Assembly (NCBI GenBank): GCA_963556145.1
Contig: OY744469.1
Span: forward strand, 1,426,001 to 1,490,000
Source of the DNA: Hygrocybe punicea
Lineage: Eukaryota; Basidiomycota; Agaricomycetes; Agaricales; Hygrophoraceae
Direction of reading: 5' to 3'
Length of the DNA stretch: 64,000 bases
Shown here: positions 58,091-64,000 of the stretch, piece by piece
Layout of the letters: every line of letters begins with the position of its first letter
Numbering within the stretch: position 1 is the stretch's first letter
The notes under the pieces: model-generated
Seen by the model: only the letters and a program-made list of their open reading frames with translations
Database searches by the model: none
Told to the model about the DNA's origin: nothing
Program-made: the position numbers and the translations under genes

Positions 58091-58540
58091 GTGAAGAGGC
58101 GAGCCAAGTCCAACAAGAAAAATCTTGGTATCGAATCATTCTCCCAGAACAAGAAGCATGATCAACATTGTCATGAAGAAATCCAGCTGCAACATGAGGA
58201 GTTGAGGAAGGAGTGGAAGCTTCAAGCAGAGCATAGAATGGCTATGACCTCTGAAGAAGCCCAGTTGGATTTCATTAGGGAACAGAGGAAGTGGAAGAAG
58301 AAGTTGGAGGACATCAGGGAGGAGGCAGACTGGCACAGGAGACATTTTCGTCAGTTATGTGAGAAGACAGCAAGGTGGACAAAGGAAGAGCTTAAGAATG
58401 ACCTGAGAAAGATGGTTATGAAGGGATGGAGGAAGGATATGTGGGAGACACAGTGGGGCCAACTGGAGCCAGAGAGGTTTAAACAGATGATGAAGGAAGG
58501 GCCCTTGCACAAGCCCTGGATTCTGAACAGACATGGTTAA
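58091..58540 (+). CDS. highly charged coiled-coil ORF, unknown
   Basis: 149 codons opening MKRRAKSNKKNLGIESF and continuing with EELRKEWKLQAEH, EEAQLDFIREQRKWKKKLED and KNDLRKMVMKGWRK. Almost entirely Lys/Arg/Glu/Trp helix. Homologous-looking codons extend upstream in the same region (QDFQERHAARVKRR in another frame), so it may be the end of a longer frame. It resembles charged segments of transposon-encoded proteins; no domain can be named. Confidence 0.4.
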   Translation: MKRRAKSNKKNLGIESFSQNKKHDQHCHEEIQLQHEELRKEWKLQAEHRMAMTSEEAQLDFIREQRKWKKKLEDIREEADWHRRHFRQLCEKTARWTKEELKNDLRKMVMKGWRKDMWETQWGQLEPERFKQMMKEGPLHKPWILNRHG

Positions 58541-58599
58541 ACCAAAGCAACCACTATTTTGGGCATTACAAGTTTGGAGAATTTGTTCAGAAACATACA

Positions 58600-59210
58600 T
58601 TGATGACACCAAAAGCATGTACCTCTGCTATGAGTAGCCACTGCAGGACAGGTGCTACGGGTGTTTGTGAGTAAAGCGAACAAACATCAGTGGCACAAAG
58701 CATGTAACTCTGCTATGAGTAATCACTGCAGCACGGGTGTTGCAGGTGGACATTTTCTTCATTCACGATCATCCCTGACACAAAAACTGTAAATTTGAGA
58801 TAGCTATTCTACTAAATACTGGCAAAGAAAACCCAGAAAATACATTGGAGATAAAATAAACCAAAATAAAAATCATTGACACTGTAGGAAAGAAATTGAA
58901 AATAAAATAAAATAAAATAAAATGAACTGCAACGAAATGAAGTCACACTGTAGGAAACAAAACTTACAATAAATTACGATAAAAGGTGAAAGAAAATCAC
59001 ATAAGTAAATGTACAATAAATTCAAATAAATCCAAGTAAATCCCAATAAATTCCAACAAATTCACAAAAATTCAATAAATTCAAATAAATTCACATAAAT
59101 TCAATAAATTCAAATAAATTCAAATAAATAAAATAACATAACATAAAATAAATCTGAACAAACTAGAATAAAACTAACTAACACTGAAGCAATGCTCGGG
59201 TACCATCTAG
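58600..59210 (+). mobile_element. candidate non-autonomous Helitron-like element, copy 1 (3' end at CTAG)
   Basis: The 3' end AATGCTCGGGTACCATCTAG stops at 59210 and is followed by T. The upstream body is built of AAATAAAATAAATTC-type repeats and GTTTGTGAG...CAAACAAAC hairpins shared with copy 2. The 5' boundary is not resolved; the start given is where the shared repeats begin. Confidence 0.4.
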
Positions 59211-59333
59211 TGTTATTAAGTGTGTGTATGAGGATTGTTGGTGATTTGTCGGCGGTAATCAGATGGAGAGGATAATCATAGGGATCAGAATACCGTCTTC
59301 AGTTGTCATCAACAATGTTCTGGACCCAGGAAT
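59211..59333 (-). repeat. chromovirus LTR relic, first part
   Basis: The reverse complement closely matches the 5' LTR near 47935-48055 (CAGAACATTGTTGATGACAA; CTGATCCCTATGATTAT). It continues at 60201-60246 after the inserted element. Confidence 0.7.
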
Positions 59334-60200
59334 TCTAAAGTGAAGGGGACAGTGGGGGGTCTGTGGCGTGGCGCTTTCGGTTATGGTCGCGTTTTGCTCG
59401 CGTTTCATCGCTTGCCTCGCTTATGCTCACGTGTGCAGCCACGCGAGGACCGTTGTCCTCTTCTATAAGCACAAGGCGCAGCCGAGCCCGGATAAGTACA
59501 AAAGGTGCAAATAAATGTAAACAAGTGTATTAAAATTCAAGTAAAATTCAAGACAGTAGTCTGGAGCAACATGCGAGGCGAAGCCAAGCCCGGATAAGTA
59601 CAAAATATGCAAATAAATTCAAAATAATCTAAACAAGTATGTTAAAATTCAAATAAAATTCAAGACAGCAGCCTGGAGCAACATATTGCAGCCACTGGAG
59701 AATGGGGTGCTGCAGGTGTTTGTGAGCGAAGCAAACAAACATCAGTGGCACAAAAGCATGTAACACTGCAGGACAGGTGCTACGGGTGTTTGTGAGCGGA
59801 GCAAACAAACATCTGTGGCACAAAAAGCATGTAACACTGTTATCAGTAGCCGCCACGGGTGTTTGTTGGCTTCGCTCACAAACATCAGACCATTGAATAC
59901 AAAAATCTATGGAAAACAGAACATAAATTCAAAATAAATACATTTACAATAAAATAAAATCAAATACAGTCACCCTGTAGGAAATAAATTTACAATAAAG
60001 TAAGATAAAATAAAATAAAGTCACCCTGTAGGAAATAAATTTACAGTAAAGTAAGATAAAATAAAATAAAAATCACAAACACAAAATAAATTTACAATAA
60101 AATAAGATAAAATAAAAATAAAAATCACAAACACGATAACCAATAAATTGATGATACAATAAAATAACTAATACCGCAGCAATGCTTGGGTACCATCTAG
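59334..60200 (+). mobile_element. candidate non-autonomous Helitron-like element, copy 2
   Basis: An 867-bp insertion into an LTR relic. The 5' end is TCTAAAGTGAAGGGG at 59334 after T; the 3' end AATGCTTGGGTACCATCTAG stops at 60200 before T. The LTR on both sides lines up with the 47.9-kb LTR without target duplication. TC at the 5' end, CTAG at the 3' end and insertion between two T bases without TSD are features of Helitron/Helentron transposition. No Rep/helicase is present. The interior holds a 102-bp tandem duplication (59490 onward) and hairpin repeats. Confidence 0.5.
59490..59690. repeat. 102-bp tandem duplication
   Basis: GGATAAGTACAAAA begins at 59490 and 59592. Both copies continue with AAACAAGTRTRTTAAAATTC, CAAGACAG and CTGGAGCAACAT. 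Confidence 0.7.
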
Positions 60201-60246
60201 TAAAGTCATTGTTGGATGCAGGGTGAGAAGTGGTAGTCGGATTGGA
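60201..60246 (-). repeat. chromovirus LTR relic, second part
   Basis: AAGTCATTGTTGGATGCAGG, then AGTGGTAGTCGGATTGGAG, matches the inverted 5' LTR near 47886-47930, directly following on from 59333 in LTR order. Confidence 0.65.
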
Positions 60247-62745
60247 GCCTAAAAAGGTCTCTGCTCCTGCTCCTCTTGAGATGAAACTCAGAACCAACTG
60301 CAACGAGAAGCCCGAAGCGCCAGACCAACCTAAAAAGCAGATGACGTCAGCAGAAGTCGCTGGAGAGAAGGCTTTAAAGGAAGCAGCCAAAAATGCAGCT
60401 AAGGACACTTGTACTGCAGCCGTTCTGGTCATTTCGAGGAAGGAGAACGAAATGAAAGAAAAAGATAAGAAGGCTGACTGTGAAGCAGATCACCCTCCCA
60501 CTAACACCACAAAAAAGATAACCCGTCTGTCCACAATTCCCGACGAGAACTGGGACGATGATACCGATCTGGAGCTGAGGCCATGAGGGCTGACACTGCA
60601 AGGGCCACAAGGGCTGACACTGCGAGGGCCACAAAAGCTGACGCTGTGATGACCGCGACAGCTGCGACGGCTGAGGCTGCAAAGGCCGCGAAAGCTGAGG
60701 CTGCAAAGGCTGCAAAGGCTGAGGTTGCAAGGGCCATGAAAGCTGAGGCTGCAAAGACTGCAAAGGCTGAGGTTGCAAGGGCCGCAAGGGCTGAGGCTGC
60801 AAGAGCCACAAAGGCTGAGGCTGCAAAAGCCGAAGATGCTGAGGCCGTAAAAAAGGTTGAGATTGCCAAGAAGGCTGAGGCTGCAAAGGCTGAAGCTGCA
60901 AAAATGGCCCGGGCTGCAAAGGAGGCCACCACGAAGGCCAAGGCTGTGGAGGAGGCAGCAGAGGCAATGGAAGTAGACACTGCTTCAAACCGTAAGCAAC
61001 CTAACAATTTTTTCAACCCGAATTGAATCCCTCACTTATGTAGGTGTGACATCGGATGACTTCCTAGATCTCCCTATGTACTATGACGAAAGGGATGCAC
61101 CGGAGTTCCTAGACCCAGTTGAAGAATGGAAGACTAGGGAAGAACGAGACAGGGAAAGGAAGAGAAAGGAGTACAAGGACAAAAAGATGGAATTCAGGCG
61201 GCTCGTCAAAGGACACATTGCCAACGATATCTACTCCGACTTCAAGGATCAGCTGTCCATCCAAAAGTGGAAAGTTGTTGATGGCAGTGTTGATGGGTGT
61301 GTTTTCTCCTCTCCATGATTGATTCGGACTACAGTTGTCATGCATGTCGTGTACTTCTTCTAATACAATGTCATCCTGTTCACAGACCGCCCAAGAAAAG
61401 AGGCAACAAGGCCAATATTGGTGGACTTCGCACAACATGATCATCAGCTAACAGGCAAGCATCAATCAAGGGTTCTTCCAGCACTGTAGAGTTTAAAGAT
61501 GGTGGTCAATTGGGAGGCCTCAGTGATGGCAGCGAGGACAACGAACGATTGGCCCTCTCAACAGACAAGCCCGTCCGCTATTATGGTGGGGCTTCAACTT
61601 TGAAAGAAAGAATGGTATGAACATTTAGTTTTAGAATTTCATATTGATGGTCCACTGGCTAGGTTAATTCCCTCGCCAAGATTACTGTCAATCCTGCCTC
61701 TAAAGTTGTCCAGTCACGAGCGCGTCCTACTGGCAAGAAAGAAGACATCACCATGAATCATTTGCCTGTCGCGACTCGAGATACGTTCTGGACTCTCTAT
61801 GTTCCTCTACTCCGTGAATTGGCGGGGGTACTAGGACCATGGCAGCAACCTACTGACAATGATATTCACAACATCTGGTACACCTGCTTCACGAGCAATT
61901 CTCAACTGGAACTCGCCAACAACATAATTCACGTTGCCGGAAAACTTGTGAGCACCATTTTCTCACTGATTCCGAGGCTGACATGTGTCTGCTATAAGGC
62001 CGATGATTGCTTAGCCGAATGGCGCAATAAATTCACATCAACGGCTATGATCCAACTTGAGAAGCTTTTTTCTGATTTAGGCCTGTTGACCCCGAAGGAT
62101 CGGGCTGCTCATGTGAAGTGGCTGTTGGACGCTAATGAAAAGTGCCGTCTGTTCTATTATAAGGAATTTATGGATGGTCAAATGCCTATTGTGAGTCATT
62201 TGATTGATTATTTTCATATACTTAGTTCTTTTTTAGGGTATCTTCCAATCTACTTTTGTGTCCACCACTCTCGCCACCCATCTTTTGGCAATTTCAGCGT
62301 TGAAACCTGATCAGTGAATAACTGAAAACCTGGTTGGGGCTCTCATCCTATCACTTCAAGCAGTTTGTCTTCACCCCGAGTCAATGATGTTTCACTAAAC
62401 AATTTTTAGATTGAACGTCCATGTTTATTCTATAAGGATGGCATCAAGATTATTTCAAGTGGCTTGGCTGGATACTTTTCGAAGACAAACTGGGGTGATC
62501 AGATTGAGCGAAGGCCTGATAACAAAGATGTATATGTCAAGAAATCATCTGCTCTCGTTAAACTTTGTGGCAAGCTCAAACCTCACCAATGGACCAAGAT
62601 AATTGAGAGTGCTTTAGTATATGCGAGGCAGAAACATGCGATGGATGTAGAGATGGCAATAGTTATTGACTCATCCAACTATGAGCTTGATGATGGTGAT
62701 GCCAATTTAAATTCTGGACCTGAGGATGCTGATGGATCTGCATAG
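60230..62745 (+). pseudogene. spliced orphan gene with Ala/Lys/Glu-repeat N-terminal domain
   Basis: 60230-60586 is Lys/Glu-rich (EKALKEAAKNAAKD), ending in an acidic DDDTDLELRP. 60583-61000 is made of tandem AKAEAAKAAKAE-like repeats (histone H1-like composition). Introns of about 50 nt (60995-61043; near 61297-61389; near 61618-61664) lead to DDFLDLPMYYDERDAPEFLD, a basic helix (RERKRKEYKDKKMEFRRLVK), a Ser-rich linker, then a globular part: FWTLYVPLLRELAGVLGPW, DDCLAEWRNKFTSTAMIQLE, FQSTFVSTTLATHLLA, GLAGYFSKTNWGDQIERRPD and KLKPHQWTKIIESA, ending acidic at 62745. The globular part is of the kind found in basidiomycete transposon-associated orphan families. A TGA near 61437 and stops around 62310-62400 (may be intronic) suggest decay. 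Function unknown. Confidence 0.5.
60590..60935. repeat. 18-bp imperfect tandem repeat coding Ala-Lys-Ala-Glu
   Basis: GCTGAGGCTGCAAAGGCC and variants (GCTGAGGTTGCAAGGGCC) recur about 18 times in coding phase. Confidence 0.75.
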
Positions 62746-63110
62746 GAATAAGGTAAATTTTCACTGCCCTTCTGACCCCTGGCTCAACTTTCCAACAGAA
62801 ATACTCCATAGTCTCTGCAGCCTGTCAAATGTCCCACCTTTCTTTCAAAGTTATTTTGTCCTGCAAGACTTCTTTTTTACATCGTCAGCTCACTATCTTG
62901 CTTTTTTTGTCTCATCTACTTTCTTTTATCATGATGGATGTTTTCTCTTTCACCACTGCATTTTGCACTGCAAGTTTCTGTCCGCTACTACTATTTATCC
63001 ATGTGTTACCCCTGGAGGGCATCAAATATATTGCATGCACATTTTTAAAACAATAAAGCAGACCAGTTTAAAAAACCTAGAACACTTTTAAAACGGATTT
63101 TAACTTTTCA
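62746..63110. other. 3' flank, pyrimidine-rich, no gene
   Basis: Likely 3' untranslated region of the preceding gene followed by spacer. An AATAAAG polyadenylation-like signal is at 63052. Confidence 0.35.
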
Positions 63111-63129
63111 GCCTTTTCTATGCACTTTT

Positions 63130-63515
63130 GGCATCTTTTTCAAGAGGTAACACCTTTTTCAAGAGATAACACCTTTTTCAAGAAAGTGACCCAGCTTGGA
63201 AAAGGTCTTTGCCTTGGAAAAAGAAGTGAAAAGATGGCAAAAGAGGGGAAAAGGGAATCACTTTTTTGCCCCTTTTCCAAAGCTAAACCACCTTTTCCAA
63301 GAAAGTGACCCAGCTTAGAAAAGGTCAATCTCTTGGAAAAAGAGGTAAAAAGGAGGTAAAAAAGCTACCTTCTTTTGACCTCTTTTTTCAAGAGATTGAC
63401 CTTTTCTAAGCCGGGTCACTTTCTTGGAAAAGATGCTACCTCTTGGAAAAGGTGGACCTCTTGGGACCTTTTGCACCTTTTGTCCCTTGTAAAAGGTGCA
63501 TAACATGCAAAAAAA
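63130..63515. repeat. nested palindromic repeat with CCTTTTCCAAGA motif
   Basis: AAGAAAGTGACCCAGCTTRG (63180 and 63300) recurs inverted as AAGCCGGGTCACTTTCTT (63408-63425). AAAAGGTCAATCTCTTGG pairs with TTCAAGAGATTGACCTTTTC around a centre near 63360. The word CTTGGAAAA or TTTTCCAAG occurs about ten times. A fold-back element or a decayed array; no coding sense. Confidence 0.7.
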
Positions 63516-63559
63516 GGGTGTGTAATTTTCCTGATGTGGACATAATGACACATACCTTC

Positions 63560-64000
63560 ATCCAGTTATGAACTGCCCAAGCCGGATGGGAATGAATACA
63601 ATCAGGCAATGAAGGAAGATTCCACAAAAATTACCCATGCCCTCAGAAACTGCTTGTGACCCATCATTGCCTCTGATGAGCCTTTGAATCCTTTTGACTT
63701 CAGAGGCTCTGAGGCTTTCAGCTTTGAGTCCCTCATCTCTCTTCAACGCATACATCAGAGAAAGCAGGCTGAAACTGGTGTTTGACAGAAGGTTATTGCA
63801 ACCGGTCAGGGATTTGCTGCAAACGCTGTGTGCCAACAGCTGCTACAACAATTCCACAGACTCATCAAGGAACAACGGGAGCGTGGCGTCTCAGCTACAG
63901 TTCGCCGAAGTCTTCGCTGGCAACCTGGCCGGAAACCAGCTATGGACAAACAGCCAGAGCAAAACATGCCAGCTACAGGCAACACCTTGAATGCCGCAGA
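63560..64000 (+). pseudogene. partial coding sequence running off the right edge
   Basis: In one plus-strand frame, from about 63705: AFSFESLISLQRIHQRKQAE, a TGA at about 63784, then QKVIATGQGFAANAVCQQLL, QQFHRLIKEQRERGVSATVR and DKQPEQNMPATGNTL to the window end. Another frame is open longer (63694-63990) but is Ser/Leu-rich and lacks family features. Gln/Arg-rich helix; identity unknown. Truncated by the window. Confidence 0.3.

Noticed and set aside
60374..61016. Minus-strand Pro/Gln/Leu-rich and Ala/Phe-rich frames
   Set aside because: Antisense shadows of the Ala/Lys repeat gene; introns and domain order support the plus strand.

Overview
This window reads as nuclear DNA from a filamentous basidiomycete, most likely an Agaricomycete. 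Genes carry about 50-bp GT-AG introns. The first 9 kb encodes fungal proteins (NADH pyrophosphatase, Rho-type GTPase, Agaricomycete-style orphan proteins). The rest is dense with fungal transposons: a LINE, a DIRS-type tyrosine-recombinase retroelement, Ty3/gypsy chromoviruses and hAT elements. Species cannot be named from sequence alone.

Layout. 1-8.9 kb is a gene-rich arm: a membrane-anchored six-repeat FG-GAP-like protein (+), a Nudix NADH pyrophosphatase (-), a CaaX-box Rho-like GTPase (+), a polytopic membrane protein (-) and a coiled-coil orphan (-). From 8.9 kb the sequence turns AT-rich and transposon-rich: a 0.58-kb fold-back repeat, a TA-flanked MITE and an LTR-like promoter block. 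A full-length 7.7-kb LINE follows (12250-19951, minus strand) with a perfect 15-bp target-site duplication (TSD). The LINE is itself split by a 1.04-kb hAT element with a perfect 8-bp TSD.

20.4-32.2 kb holds an intron-rich orphan gene with a possible 2-oxoglutarate/Fe(II) dioxygenase signature, and a minus-strand orphan gene cut in two by a second copy of the same hAT family. That copy is in turn split by a different, 6.0-kb hAT (24640-30661). The inner hAT encodes a spliced hAT transposase and also carries a rearranged piece of RPB1, the largest RNA polymerase II subunit, including degenerate CTD heptads. This is the most unusual find in the window.

32.9-38.0 kb is a GC-rich DIRS-like element (gag, RT-RNase H, tyrosine recombinase). 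38.2-39.4 kb is an orphan gene invaded by a fold-back MITE. 42.9-44.8 kb is a decayed gypsy pol with a short LTR-like insertion in its integrase. 45.5-46.7 kb is an extremely AT-rich, possibly organelle-derived island. 47.0-47.7 kb is a 145-bp-period satellite. 48-54.1 kb is a chromodomain-bearing gypsy element with an 8-bp-TSD MITE in its reverse transcriptase. 55-64 kb contains hAT transposase relics, candidate Helitron-like non-autonomous elements (3' end CTAG before T) sitting in an LTR relic, a spliced Ala/Lys-rich gene and a palindromic repeat.

Most retroelement reading frames are broken by TGA codons, often where the family has Arg, with few frameshifts. That fits cytosine deamination at CpG (CGA to TGA). 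The five or more nested insertions give a relative chronology. Nothing here looks bacterial or viral, and no CRISPR array or rRNA was seen.
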